Assembly: GCA_964590135.1 (NCBI GenBank)
Contig: CAZPVX010000019.1
Coordinates: forward strand, 1 to 64,000
Direction: 5' to 3'
From: JBDHWI01 sp964590135
Lineage (GTDB): Bacteria > Chloroflexota > Anaerolineae > J036 > Brachytrichaceae
DNA: 64,000 nucleotides
The stretch's first letter is position 1; each line of letters begins with the position of its first letter. The translations under genes and the position numbers were made by a program. This document shows positions 51,425 through 59,692 of this stretch, piece after piece. The notes beneath the pieces are model-generated. The model was given only the letters and a program-made list of their open reading frames with translations. It ran no database searches and was not told the DNA's origin.

Positions 51425-52360
51425 ATGACTATCTGCGTTGTCGGCAGCCTGAACATGGATTTGATCGTGCGCGCGGCGCACTTTCCGCAGCCGGGCGAGA
51501 CGATCCACGGGCGCAGCTTCAGCACAGCCTGTGGCGGCAAGGGCGCGAATCAGGCCTACGCAGTGGCGCGCATGGGGCAGCCGGCGCGCATGATCGGCTG
51601 CGTGGGCGAGGATGCCTTCGCGGATGTCATGACATCCAACTTGCAGCATGTGGGCGTGGACATCAGCGGCGTGTTGCGCAAGCCCGGTGTCTCCAGCGGC
51701 ATCGCCGTGATCACAGTCGATGACAGCGGGCAAAATGAGATCGTGCTGGCTGCCGGCGCAAACGCCTTGCTCGACACGGCCACTGTGCAGTCGCTTGCCG
51801 CGCACATTCAATCGTCTGATGCTGTGATCGCGCAGTTGGAGACGACGCTGGAGGCAACCGAGATGGCAATGCGGCTGGCGCGCGCTTCGACCAGTTCGGC
51901 ATCCGGCACGATCTCCATCTTCAACCCCGCCCCAGGCGCGCCGATGCGCGATGAGATGCTCGCGCTGTGCGATTGGGTGATCCCCAACGAGACGGAGGCT
52001 GCGCTGTTGACCGGCATTTCGGTGGATGGGATCGAAGCTGCGGCAAAGGCGGCCAGCGCGTTGCGGACGCGAGGGGTGCGCAATGTGCTGATCACGTTGG
52101 GTGGCAATGGCGTGTGGGTGGATGCAGCGGCGTGGCGCGGGCATGTGCCGGCGTTCCCTGTGACGCCAGTGGACACGGTGGCTGCCGGCGACACTTTCAT
52201 CGGCGCGTTTGCGAGCCGGCTGGTGGAAGGCGCAACAGTGCGCGATGCGGTGCGCTTTGGCAATGCTGCTGCGGCTATCGCCGTCACGCGCGCAGGCGCG
52301 CAACCCAGCATCCCCACGCGTGCCGAAGTCGATGCCTTCCTGCGGGAACACGGCGCATAA
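51425..52360 (+). CDS. rbsK: PfkB-family carbohydrate kinase, ribokinase-like
   Basis: 311 residues from the ATG at 51425, which begins at the usual MTICVVGSLNMDLIV. Ribokinase features are GGKGANQAYAVARMG near the N-terminus, the variable lid, NPAPGAP, NETEAALLTG, and the C-terminal anion-hole and catalytic-Asp motif DTVAAGDTFIGAFAS. It would phosphorylate ribose or a similar sugar with ATP. No ribose transporter is next to it, so the exact sugar is uncertain. It follows the MBL-fold gene closely. Confidence 0.88.
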   Translation: MTICVVGSLNMDLIVRAAHFPQPGETIHGRSFSTACGGKGANQAYAVARMGQPARMIGCVGEDAFADVMTSNLQHVGVDISGVLRKPGVSSGIAVITVDDSGQNEIVLAAGANALLDTATVQSLAAHIQSSDAVIAQLETTLEATEMAMRLARASTSSASGTISIFNPAPGAPMRDEMLALCDWVIPNETEAALLTGISVDGIEAAAKAASALRTRGVRNVLITLGGNGVWVDAAAWRGHVPAFPVTPVDTVAAGDTFIGAFASRLVEGATVRDAVRFGNAAAAIAVTRAGAQPSIPTRAEVDAFLREHGA

Positions 52361-52406
52361 AGGGTGGCCAAGCCTCCATCCTTTGCGCACCCTGGGCGGG
52401 AACTGA

Positions 52407-52430
52407 AAAACCCCTGCAGAGGCAGGGGTT
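52407..52430 (-). terminator. rho-independent terminator of acpP
   Basis: AACCCCTGC and GCAGGGGTT form a 9-bp stem around AGAG. On the minus strand the stem is followed by TTTTT. It sits between the convergent PfkB and acpP genes. Confidence 0.85.
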
Positions 52431-52455
52431 GTGTGATTGCGGGATGGGCGCCGGC

Positions 52456-52704
52456 TTATTGTTCAGCCTTGCGCTTGTCCAGATACGAAACTGCTTCGCC
52501 AATCGTGGTAATCTTCTGCGCATCTTCGTCGGAGATCTCTCCGCCGAATTCCTCTTCGAAAGCCATGATCAATTCAACCAGGTCGAGTGAATCGGCCTCC
52601 AGGTCTTCACGAAACTTGGCCTCCATGGTGACTTTTTCGGGCGGCACGCCCAAGAGTTTGATGGTAAGCGCCTTGACGCGGTCGAAGGTGGACTGTTCTG
52701 ACAT
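52456..52704 (-). CDS. acpP: acyl carrier protein
   Basis: 82 residues from the ATG at 52704, preferred because GGAGGAAA precedes it. The attachment Ser for 4'-phosphopantetheine is in ADSLDLVELIMAFEEEF. The four-helix, acidic sequence is typical of fatty-acid-synthesis ACP. The upstream in-frame start at 52752 adds a basic tail foreign to ACPs. Fatty acid synthase genes are not adjacent. It is divergent from fni, 114 bases away. Confidence 0.96.
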   Translation of the reverse strand: MSEQSTFDRVKALTIKLLGVPPEKVTMEAKFREDLEADSLDLVELIMAFEEEFGGEISDEDAQKITTIGEAVSYLDKRKAEQ

Positions 52705-52818
52705 GAATCGTTTCCTCCAGCGAGTTTGTAAACGGGCGTGATTGTAGCCCAAGTGTCTTCGGACTGAAACACCGCCGGCGATGCAAGGTTACGATATTGT
52801 GCCGGCGCATCCATCACC

Positions 52819-53865
52819 ATGAGCAATACAACAGACGAAGGGCAGGTTCTCGAAAGCCGCAAGGCCGACCATATTCAGATCAATCTGGATAAAGATGTGC
52901 AATCGCATCTCACCAGCGGGCTGGAGCGCTACCGCTTCATGCACGAGGCGCTGCCCGAAGTGGACGCCGGCGCGATCGACACGTCGCTTCACTTTTTGGG
53001 CAAGCGGCTCTCCGCGCCGATTTTGATCTCATCGATGACCGGCGGCACGGCGCAGGCCGGCGCGATCAACCGCAACCTGGCTGAGGCGGCGCAGCGCGCC
53101 GGCATCGCGATGGGCGTCGGCTCCACGCGCGCCGCGGTAGTGAAGCCGGAATTGGCCGGCACTTTTAAGGTGCGCGAGGTTGCGCCCGACATCCTACTAT
53201 TCGCCAATATCGGCGCGGTGCAGTTCAACTATGGCTTCACCGTCGACCAGTGCCGCCGAGCCATCGACCTCATCGGGGCGGATGGCCTGATCCTGCATCT
53301 CAATCCGCTGCAGGAGATCCTGCAGCCGGAAGGCGATGTGAATTGGGCCGGCCTGGTGCGCAAGATCGCGGATGTGACCCAAGCCCTGCGTAAGGAGAAC
53401 ATTCCGGTCATTGCGAAGGAAGTGGGCTGGGGTATTTCGCCGCGCGCGGCGAAGGCTCTGGTCGAGGCCGGTGTGGCAGCGATTGACGTGGCCGGCGCCG
53501 GCGGCACGAGTTGGAGCCAGGTGGAGATGTTCCGCGCGCGCAACGATGTGCAGCGCCGCATCGCCGAGGCATTTGTCGATTGGGGCATCCCGACAGCAGA
53601 GTCGATCTTGCATGTAAAAAGTGCAGCGCCAGAGATGCCGATCATCGCCAGCGGCGGCTTGAAGAATGGCGTGGACGGCGCGAAGTGCATCGCGCTCGGC
53701 GCGGCGCTGTTCGGGTTGGCGCGGCCTTTCCTGCACGCGGCGACGATCTCAGCGGCGGCGGTGGGGGATGAACTGGCGGTGGTGACAGGACAACTGCGCG
53801 CGGCGATGCTATGCGCCGGGGCGCAGGATTTGCCGGCCTTGCAGCAGGCTGCACTTGTCAAATGA
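52819..53865 (+). CDS. fni: type 2 isopentenyl-diphosphate delta-isomerase
   Basis: 348 residues, an FMN-dependent TIM-barrel enzyme that interconverts IPP and DMAPP. Diagnostic parts are RKADHIQINLDKDVQ, SSMTGGTAQAGAINRNLAE, GVGSTRAAV, LHLNPLQEILQPEGDVNW, and GTSWSQVEMFRARN with GGLKNGVD near the C-terminus. It belongs to the LldD/IDI-2 class common in Chloroflexota, Firmicutes and archaea. It is followed by a strong terminator and the tRNA-Val gene. Confidence 0.96.
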   Translation: MSNTTDEGQVLESRKADHIQINLDKDVQSHLTSGLERYRFMHEALPEVDAGAIDTSLHFLGKRLSAPILISSMTGGTAQAGAINRNLAEAAQRAGIAMGVGSTRAAVVKPELAGTFKVREVAPDILLFANIGAVQFNYGFTVDQCRRAIDLIGADGLILHLNPLQEILQPEGDVNWAGLVRKIADVTQALRKENIPVIAKEVGWGISPRAAKALVEAGVAAIDVAGAGGTSWSQVEMFRARNDVQRRIAEAFVDWGIPTAESILHVKSAAPEMPIIASGGLKNGVDGAKCIALGAALFGLARPFLHAATISAAAVGDELAVVTGQLRAAMLCAGAQDLPALQQAALVK

Positions 53866-53882
53866 TGATTTTCGTATTCGGC

Positions 53883-53919
53883 AAACCTCGCAGGTCTCAG
53901 AAGACCTGCGAGGTTTTTT
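53883..53919 (+). terminator. rho-independent terminator after fni
   Basis: AAACCTCGCAGGTCT and AGACCTGCGAGGTTT pair over 15 positions and are followed by a T-run. It lies 18 bases after the fni stop codon. Confidence 0.92.
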
Positions 53920-53956
53920 CGTCTTCGCATCTTCGCATCTTCGCGCTGAATGCGTT

Positions 53957-53962
53957 TATAAT
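53957..53962 (+). promoter_or_regulatory. -10 TATAAT of tRNA-Val
   Basis: Consensus TATAAT ending 12 bases before the tRNA 5' end, so the primary transcript has a leader of a few bases. Confidence 0.6.
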
Positions 53963-53974
53963 CCTGCTCCCTGC

Positions 53975-54048
53975 GGGGGCGTAGCTCAGTTGGTTAGAGC
54001 GTTGCGTTGACATCGCAAAGGTCACAGGTTCGAGTCCTGTCGCTCCCA
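53975..54048 (+). tRNA. tRNA-Val (anticodon GAC)
   Basis: A 74-base cloverleaf. The acceptor stem is GGGGGCG with CGCTCCC (one G-T). The D arm is GCTCAGTTGGTTAGAGC, the anticodon stem TTGCG/CGCAA with loop TTGACAT (anticodon GAC), and the T arm ACAGGTTCGAGTCCTGT. The discriminator is A and the CCA is not encoded. Confidence 0.95.
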
Positions 54049-54056
54049 TATAAAAA

Positions 54057-54091
54057 TGCACACGCCGGCATGATTCATGCCGGCGTGTGCA
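54057..54091. terminator. rho-independent terminator, shared by tRNA-Val and the NarL-type regulator
   Basis: TGCACACGCCGGCATGA and its exact complement pair over 17 positions around a single base. The plus-strand tail is TTTCTTTTCT and the minus-strand tail TTTTTA, so it can stop transcription from both sides. The stem contains the GCCGGC palindrome. Confidence 0.9.
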
Positions 54092-54109
54092 TTTCTTTTC
54101 TGGTCGATT

Positions 54110-54733
54110 TCAGACCAGCTTCTGCTTCACGGCCAGCGCCACGGCCTCGGTGCGGTTGGTCACGGCCAGTTTGCCAAGGATGCTGCTGACGTGAAACTTC
54201 ACCGTCGATTGGCTGACGTAGAGCTTGCCGGCGATGTCGTGATTGCTCAGACCCTCGACCATCAGCGTCAACACTTCGCGCTCGCGCTCGGTCAAATCGC
54301 TGCCGATGGCCGGCGGCTGCGTGGTGGCATGGATGAGCGCCTGGGTGGCCTCGGGGGCAAGCGTGGGCCGGCCGGCATGCGCCGCGCGGATGGCAGCTGC
54401 CAATTCGTCCGCGCCGATGTTCTTCAGCAAATAGCCGATGGCGCCGGCCTTCAGCGCGCCTTGCACCAGATCGTCTTCCTTGAAGCTGGTCAGCGCGATC
54501 ACCTGAATGCGCGGGTCCTTCTCGCGGATGGCGCGCGTGGCTGCCGCACCATCCATCTCCGGCATCATCAGATCCATCAACACCACATCAGGTTTGACGC
54601 GCGCGCATACGCGCGCCGCCTCGACTCCATTTGCCGCTTCGCCTGCCATCTCCAGATCGTCAAAGATCGACAGCAGCGCGTTCAGTCCGCTTCGCACCAT
54701 CGGGTGGTCGTCAACAATCACAACGCGAATCAT
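54110..54733 (-). CDS. NarL/FixJ-family response regulator
   Basis: 207 residues. The receiver domain has the acidic pair in VVIVDDHPMVRSGLNAL, the phospho-acceptor Asp in DVVLMDLMMPEMDG, Thr in ALTSFKEDD and Lys in YLLKNIGAD. The C-terminal LuxR-type HTH has LTEREREVLTLMVEGLSNHDIA and VSQSTVKFHVSSILGKL. It is a DNA-binding output regulator, most likely for the histidine kinase encoded 92 bases upstream on the same strand. TACAAT lies 12 bases before the ATG. Target genes are unknown; the neighbouring DoxX gene is a candidate. Confidence 0.92.
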   Translation of the reverse strand: MIRVVIVDDHPMVRSGLNALLSIFDDLEMAGEAANGVEAARVCARVKPDVVLMDLMMPEMDGAAATRAIREKDPRIQVIALTSFKEDDLVQGALKAGAIGYLLKNIGADELAAAIRAAHAGRPTLAPEATQALIHATTQPPAIGSDLTEREREVLTLMVEGLSNHDIAGKLYVSQSTVKFHVSSILGKLAVTNRTEAVALAVKQKLV

Positions 54734-54825
54734 GTTTGCCGGTCAATTGTATCGAAAAATAAGATTGCCACGAAGCCATGACGATGTAAAAGGGTGCGTT
54801 CAATCGTGCCTGTCGCGTCTGAGGA

Positions 54826-55872
54826 TCAGCATGGCACGGTGACCTGGACGGTCGTGCCTTTGCCGAGCTGGCTACGAATCTCCAACTCCGCCTCGATGGC
54901 CGCTGCGCGCTCGCGCATGATGTCGAGGCCGAGATGCGTCGGCTTGCTGATCGTGCTGTCGAAGCCACTGCCGTTGTCGATGATGGTCAATTGCACGCAG
55001 CGCTTGAGCGGCGCGGCATCGCCGGCGGCTGGCGGTGAGATCACCACCACCTCCGCTTCGCTTGCGCCGCTGTGTTTGGCCACGTTATTCAGCGCCTCCT
55101 GTGCGATGCGATACAGCGACACCTTCACGTCCGGCTCCAATGCGATGCCATTGTCGATGCGCAGATTCACGTGCACCCGCGCGCGACTGGTGATGGACGC
55201 CACAAGTTGCTTGAGCAGGTCATGGAGGTTGGCCTCCATCAGCGCAGCGGGGCGCAACTCCAGCAGCAGCGTGCGCATCTCAGCCAGCGCGCCGCGGTTG
55301 AGCTGGCGCAATTCTTCGAGCCGTTTCTTGCCCTCCACCGGGTTGCGCTCCCAGATGCGTGGCAGCACGTCGGCGATGACGCTGGCCGAAAATAGCGTCT
55401 GGGTGACGGCGTCGTGCAGGTCGCGCGCCAGCCGGCTGCGCTCGTTCGCCACAGCGATCTGCTCGGCTTGCCGGCGCAACTCGTTTTCGATGTGTTTGCG
55501 CTGCGTCACATCGCGCATGATGACCACCGCAAGCACCTCGCTGTCGCGATTGATCTTGGTGATGGCGGCTTCGGCAGGGAATTCGCGGCCGTTCTTGTCC
55601 ACCCCGAAGATCGGACTGCGTTCACCCATGGCGCGCGAGGCCACTGGCGAGCGGAGGAAGTGATCGAAATGCGCGCGGTGGATTCTGGCGTAGCGCGCCG
55701 GCAGCAGCATCGTCAATGGCTTACCCATCACCTCGCCGGCGGTATAGATGAAGATGTCCTCTGCGCCGCGATTGAAGTACAAGATGTTCTGGTGGATGTC
55801 GAACGCTATCACCGCGTCGACCATGACGTTGAACAACTCATTCAGGTTCAGTTGGACAGCCGAAAGCGTCAT
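54826..55872 (-). CDS. PAS-domain sensor histidine kinase, NarX/DegS type (HisKA_3)
   Basis: 348 residues without membrane segments. A PAS domain (about residues 10-130, LFNVMVDAVIAFDIHQNILY) is followed by the HisKA_3 phosphorylation site in RSRLARDLHDAVTQTLFSAS and an HATPase_c domain (SLYRIAQEALNNVAKHSGA, LTIIDNGSGF, GLDIMRERAAAIEAEL). It is a cytoplasmic kinase whose PAS domain may bind a small ligand or cofactor. Its start overlaps the stop of the upstream receiver protein (ATGA), showing coupling. Confidence 0.92.
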   Translation of the reverse strand: MTLSAVQLNLNELFNVMVDAVIAFDIHQNILYFNRGAEDIFIYTAGEVMGKPLTMLLPARYARIHRAHFDHFLRSPVASRAMGERSPIFGVDKNGREFPAEAAITKINRDSEVLAVVIMRDVTQRKHIENELRRQAEQIAVANERSRLARDLHDAVTQTLFSASVIADVLPRIWERNPVEGKKRLEELRQLNRGALAEMRTLLLELRPAALMEANLHDLLKQLVASITSRARVHVNLRIDNGIALEPDVKVSLYRIAQEALNNVAKHSGASEAEVVVISPPAAGDAAPLKRCVQLTIIDNGSGFDSTISKPTHLGLDIMRERAAAIEAELEIRSQLGKGTTVQVTVPC

Positions 55873-56258
55873 ACCGCGTGTTGCACCTTGTCGTGGATGA
55901 AGTATAGGGCCTTCAACACGCTGTCAACCGGATCTGACTTGCTGACGAACATATCCACGCCCTCAGCCAGAGCCTGTGTGCGCGCTTCTGGCCGGCCACT
56001 CAAGGCGATCACCTTCAGTTGCGGGTCGAGCAAGCGCAAGGAGTCGATCTTGTGTTGGTCAGGCAGACCGGGCAATTCCCAGTCCAGCAAAACGACCTGC
56101 GGATAAGCTTTGAGGATGCCGCGCAGCAACTCGTCGGCGGCGCCGGCTTCGCCGACGACATCGAAGGCCCGCTCCTGCTCGATGAGCAAGCGCAGGGCTG
56201 AGCGAACCTTCAACTGGTCATCAGCGAGCAGAACGCGCACGGGATTTGCGGCAGACAT
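55869..56258 (-). CDS. stand-alone receiver-domain response regulator
   Basis: 129 residues, a receiver domain only. Acidic pair in LLADDQLKVRSALRLL, phospho-acceptor Asp in VVLLDWELPG, Ser in ALSGRPEA and Lys in FVSKSDPVDSV. It has no output domain, so it likely acts as a phosphate sink, shuttle or protein-binding signal for the kinase translated from the next overlapping gene. TAGAAT lies 9 bases before the ATG, with no SD site. Confidence 0.88.
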   Translation of the reverse strand: MSAANPVRVLLADDQLKVRSALRLLIEQERAFDVVGEAGAADELLRGILKAYPQVVLLDWELPGLPDQHKIDSLRLLDPQLKVIALSGRPEARTQALAEGVDMFVSKSDPVDSVLKALYFIHDKVQHAV

Positions 56259-56267
56259 GGCATGAAT

Positions 56268-56273
56268 ATTCTA
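56268..56273 (-). promoter_or_regulatory. -10-like TAGAAT before the receiver-kinase operon
   Basis: TAGAAT ends 9 bases before the ATG at 56258, no SD site; short-leader type. Confidence 0.4.
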
Positions 56274-56461
56274 GAAAAACTGTCGGGTGTGGCGTCAGAA
56301 AACAGTTTAGTTGACGACTGGCCGATGGAACAGGATTTTACTGCCGGCATGAGGGATGCATGAATTTTGTTGCAGGCGTAAGCTGTCCGGCAGTTCACAA
56401 CGCTTGAAAATCATCATTCATACACAAGCGTGAAATAGCTGCAAAGCACAGGAGACAAATC

Positions 56462-57055
56462 ATGACCAAAATTTCTACCTTCAAGGGGCGCGTGATCGAA
56501 GACCCGCCCATCGCCAAGTTCCTTTTCTCGGATGTCCGCGCTGCGTGGATCTGGCTGCCCATTCGGTTGTGGCTGGGCTGGCAGTGGCTGGAAGCCGGCC
56601 TGCACAAGGTACAAGATCCGGCATGGGTCGCCGGCGGCGCAGCGCTCAAGGGCTACTGGACGAACGCCGTGAAAGTGCCGGAAACGGGCAAGCCGCCCAT
56701 CGCCTTCGACTGGTATCGCGATTTTCTCAACGGCCTGCTGCAAAGCAACAGCTACACCTGGTTCGGGCCGCTGATTGCATGGGGCGAGGTGCTGGTTGGC
56801 ATCGGCCTGATCGTGGGTGGATTCGTCGGCATCGCTGCCTTCTTTGGCCTGCTCATGAACTTCAGCTTCATCATGGCCGGCTCAGCGAGCACAAACGGCT
56901 TGCTGCTTATCGTTGCCGCCGTGTTGATTCTGGCGTGGAAGGTCGCCGGCTACATCGGCGCAGACTACTTCCTGCTGAAGTGGCTGGGGGTGCCATGGCG
57001 AAGCACCGCGCCGGATCTGGAAGCGCCGCCAGTGCAACCCAAGCCGGCCAGGTAA
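56462..57055 (+). CDS. DoxX/DoxD-like membrane protein
   Basis: 197 residues with four membrane spans in the DoxX arrangement: IRLWLGWQWLEAGLHKV, WFGPLIAWGEVLVGIGLIVG, AFFGLLMNFSFIMAGSAS and LLLIVAAVLILAWKVAGYIG. DoxX/DoxD proteins are linked to thiosulfate:quinone oxidoreduction or to oxidative-stress membrane complexes. The EAGLHK and MAGSASTN motifs match the DoxD-like subgroup. A good SD site (AGGAGA) precedes the ATG. It is divergent from the two-component operon and ends at a strong terminator. A link to sulfur chemistry with the sulfite-oxidase-family enzyme elsewhere in the window is speculative. Confidence 0.8.
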   Translation: MTKISTFKGRVIEDPPIAKFLFSDVRAAWIWLPIRLWLGWQWLEAGLHKVQDPAWVAGGAALKGYWTNAVKVPETGKPPIAFDWYRDFLNGLLQSNSYTWFGPLIAWGEVLVGIGLIVGGFVGIAAFFGLLMNFSFIMAGSASTNGLLLIVAAVLILAWKVAGYIGADYFLLKWLGVPWRSTAPDLEAPPVQPKPAR

Positions 57056-57088
57056 CGGATTATTCCCTCACTATCTCCTCTCGTGAGC

Positions 57089-57122
57089 GTCTCTCCCGCC
57101 AAAAGCGGGAGAGACCGTTTTT
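57089..57122 (+). terminator. rho-independent terminator after the DoxX gene
   Basis: GTCTCTCCCGC and GCGGGAGAGAC pair over 11 positions around CAAAA and are followed by CGTTTTT. Confidence 0.9.
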
Positions 57123-57146
57123 CCATCAGCTCTCTGCCAAGACCTG

Positions 57147-58016
57147 CTACAGCCGGTACTGTGCCGGCACGCGCATCATCGCCAGCCACCGCTTCAATGG
57201 CGAATAGTGTTTTTGGAAGTAGCGCTGCCGGCTGTGCCACTTGTGGCGCTCGGCGCGCGCGCTGGCCTGGCTGCTGCTTGCGCCGCCAAAGTGCGTGACT
57301 ACCGCCTGCGGCACGCACCACACCTGCCAGCCGGCGCGATGCATTCGCATTGCCCAGTCGATCTCCTCGGAATACATCTCGTAGCCCTCGTCGAGCAGGC
57401 CGACTTGCGCGATGGCCTCAGCGCGGGCGAACATGGCTGCGCCGAGCGGCGTACCGATGGGGAATGGCGGGCCGGCGTATCTCGCCGGCGGGTAGCGCCC
57501 ATCCAGCGCCGTGTTGCGAAAGCGCGCTTGCAGGCGCGGCACTGTGTCGATCATCAGCTGCATCAGCCCAGGCAGCGCAAATGCGCCGTGCTGCAGCGTG
57601 CCGTCGGGGTTGAGCAGTTTCGGTCCGCACAGCCCGCATTTCGGGGTGACCTGCATGAAATCGATCAGCGCCTTGGTTGCGCCGGCGTGGACGACTGTAT
57701 CGGGGTTGAGCAGCCAGATAAACGGTGGCTCTGGCGTTCGATCCACGTTCGATTCAGGATTCAAAATATGCCGTAGCGCGAGATTGTTGCCTTTCACATA
57801 GCCGATGTTGTCGTCGCGCGCGATGAGCTCGACAACTGGAAATTCAGTGCGCACCATCGCCGGCGTGTCGTCGTTCGATGCGCTATCGACCACGATGATG
57901 CGTGATGCCAAACCCGACAGGTTTTTGAGGTTTGCCAGATCGGCTGTGAGTGACTGCAGGCACCCGCGCAGCAAATCGCGCACATTCCACGAGACGATGA
58001 TGACTGCGAGTGCCAT
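57147..58016 (-). CDS. family 2 glycosyltransferase, rhamnosyltransferase-like
   Basis: 289 residues from the ATG at 58016, which begins the usual MALAVIIVSWNVRDLL and has AAAGGGA upstream; longer in-frame starts overlap the preceding gene. GT-A motifs are IIVVDSASNDDT, the DxD-like LLNPDTVVHAG, and SEEIDWAMRMHRAGWQVW near the C-terminus. Such enzymes build surface polysaccharide or glycolipid. The donor sugar is unknown. It is on the same strand as the lipoprotein gene, 58 bases apart. Confidence 0.88.
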   Translation of the reverse strand: MALAVIIVSWNVRDLLRGCLQSLTADLANLKNLSGLASRIIVVDSASNDDTPAMVRTEFPVVELIARDDNIGYVKGNNLALRHILNPESNVDRTPEPPFIWLLNPDTVVHAGATKALIDFMQVTPKCGLCGPKLLNPDGTLQHGAFALPGLMQLMIDTVPRLQARFRNTALDGRYPPARYAGPPFPIGTPLGAAMFARAEAIAQVGLLDEGYEMYSEEIDWAMRMHRAGWQVWCVPQAVVTHFGGASSSQASARAERHKWHSRQRYFQKHYSPLKRWLAMMRVPAQYRL

Positions 58017-58074
58017 TGCTGCATCCCTTTGTTGCTGCGTCATGCCCAATTGCCAAATCGGAAATGCGAGATGG

Positions 58075-59364
58075 TCAGGGTTCAACCAGCGTCACCAGGA
58101 TCGGCGAGACGTTGCTGTTGATGGCCGCGATCTCGACCTGCTCCTGAATCAATGCGCCCCAGATGCGGAACGGGTTGCGCACCGGCACGCGATTCAGCAC
58201 GATGCAGCCGCGCACCACAACCTGCTTGCCTGGCGCGAGGTAATACAGCGTGCTGCCGTTGTATTCCACCTTGTCCAGATCATCCAGCGTGCCGACTGCC
58301 CAGCGCCAGGGGTGATCTTCGCCGGTGTTGGTCTCGTAGTTCACGCCCACGCGCCACACGCCCGGCTCCTCGGGATAGCCTTTGCTGTAGCGGTTGGTGT
58401 CCATCGTGTAGCAATCGTCGGGGTCAAAGGGGCCGGCGGTGCGGATGGGCACATTGCCGGCGTTGCGAATGGTGGTGGTGAAATACAGCGTGTCGCCGAC
58501 TTGCATCGTCACTTCGCTCGATTCGCCGGCGCCGCTCCAGGCAATGCCCTGTCCGTTCGGCTGCACCACGATCTCCGCCATTGGCCGGCCGCTGTCCTTG
58601 ATCGTCAGCGGTTTGGTCAGCACATCGCGCTGGCCGATCTTGTCCACGCTCTCGGCGACGATCTGATACTGCCCATCCGGTGGCGGGTCGGCGCCCAGGT
58701 TGATGCCGCCGTCGTAGTCGTAGGCATAGCGGCCGGCGGGCAATTGATCTTCATTCAGAATGACGCGCAGCCCTTCCTGGCGCGGCACATCGTAGCGAAA
58801 GTTGTTCGGGCCAATCACGTACACGCTCAGCTTCGCCGGCTTGCTGGTGACCACGTTGATGTAGACGTGATCATCGATGGCGTCGCGGTTGGGCGTGAAC
58901 ACTTCGCCGGAGACTGTGAACTCCTCAATCTTGGGAAACGACACATCGGCATTTTCAATCACCAGCGGGCCGGATTGCTCCATCGTCCGTCCGTCGTCGG
59001 TCGTCGCCTGCACCGTCCAGGTGTAGACGCCGTTGGGCAACATGCGGCCGCCGGCGATGCCGTTGAAGAGCAACTCATAGGGGCGTGGGCTGGCTGGCCG
59101 GCTGGCGTCGCTGCGCACATCGTGGCGCTGGCCGGCGCTGTCGGTCAGGAAGATGGAAACCTTTGCTGGCGCGTTGAGCGAGTAGGCGATGCGCGCCAGG
59201 TCAGCGCTGCCATCGCCGTTGGGGCTGATGGTGCCAGGAGTGACAGCGACGTTGCTGAGCGCAGGGCGGCCGGCCGCGCAGGCGGCCAGCGCAAGGGCGA
59301 GAAACGCAAACGCAAAGCGTTTCGTTCCGCCGGCCGATACGCTGCGCGTGAAAATACGGATCAT
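58075..59364 (-). CDS. lipoprotein with FlgD-like Ig domains
   Basis: 429 residues with a lipoprotein signal (lipobox ALAAC). The mature part starts with a gliding-motility/FlgD-type Ig domain: SPNGDGSADLARIAYSL and LPNGVYTWTVQATTDDGR. A second similar domain has FTPNRDAIDDHVYINVV and LPAGRYAYDYDG. The C-terminal 150 residues form another beta domain with two Cys (DDCYT, RGCIV). These folds usually mediate surface or protein contacts; no enzyme motif is seen. TATACT lies 7 bases before the ATG. The GT2 gene follows on the same strand. Confidence 0.7.
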   Translation of the reverse strand: MIRIFTRSVSAGGTKRFAFAFLALALAACAAGRPALSNVAVTPGTISPNGDGSADLARIAYSLNAPAKVSIFLTDSAGQRHDVRSDASRPASPRPYELLFNGIAGGRMLPNGVYTWTVQATTDDGRTMEQSGPLVIENADVSFPKIEEFTVSGEVFTPNRDAIDDHVYINVVTSKPAKLSVYVIGPNNFRYDVPRQEGLRVILNEDQLPAGRYAYDYDGGINLGADPPPDGQYQIVAESVDKIGQRDVLTKPLTIKDSGRPMAEIVVQPNGQGIAWSGAGESSEVTMQVGDTLYFTTTIRNAGNVPIRTAGPFDPDDCYTMDTNRYSKGYPEEPGVWRVGVNYETNTGEDHPWRWAVGTLDDLDKVEYNGSTLYYLAPGKQVVVRGCIVLNRVPVRNPFRIWGALIQEQVEIAAINSNVSPILVTLVEP

Positions 59365-59371
59365 CGGCGCG

Positions 59372-59377
59372 AGTATA
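59372..59377 (-). promoter_or_regulatory. -10 TATACT 7 bases before the lipoprotein start (leaderless type)
   Basis: Near-consensus TATACT on the minus strand, then 7 bases to the ATG at 59364. No SD site. Confidence 0.5.
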
Positions 59378-59462
59378 TCAACCGCATCGGGGCGGTTGCG
59401 CCACCGTCATGCGGCGACTCATCAACGACGCGACAATCGATGCAGGGCAGTGGATCGTTATC

Positions 59463-59591
59463 ATGCGTCGATCAAATCTGAAAGTCATCGTCATCGCGCT
59501 GCTGGCAAGCGCAGCGCTGTTTACGGCATGCGGAGCAGCCGGGCCGACTTACTCCCGCGCGACGATGACTGTGTCGTACGTGGCTAGATAG
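59463..59591 (+). CDS. small lipoprotein, 42 residues
   Basis: From the ATG at 59463 the product has a basic start, the hydrophobic stretch VIVIALLASAALFTAC with a lipobox, and a short mature tail of about 17 residues. A longer in-frame start at 59409 exists. Small entericidin-like lipoproteins look like this, but no family could be recognised. No SD site is clear. It may be a real small gene or a chance ORF. Confidence 0.4.
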   Translation: MRRSNLKVIVIALLASAALFTACGAAGPTYSRATMTVSYVAR

Positions 59592-59680
59592 CACCTGCCG
59601 GCATGCTCTGTTTCGCGCGAGCGCAGTGAGGACAAATTCGCCCTGCCGAACCCCGTGAAATGAGAATAGAACAGGCGTGC

Positions 59681-59686
59681 TAAAAT
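59681..59686 (+). promoter_or_regulatory. -10 TAAAAT 6 bases before radA (leaderless type)
   Basis: TAAAAT followed by CGGCGC and the ATG at 59693. No SD site. Same TAAAATCG core as before the M23 and galE genes. Confidence 0.55.
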
Positions 59687-59692
59687 CGGCGC

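Noticed and set aside
56341..56395. CTGCCGG and CCGGCAG arms before the DoxX gene as a riboswitch or terminator
   Set aside because: The arms are far apart, contain the genome-wide GCCGGC motif and have no T-run.
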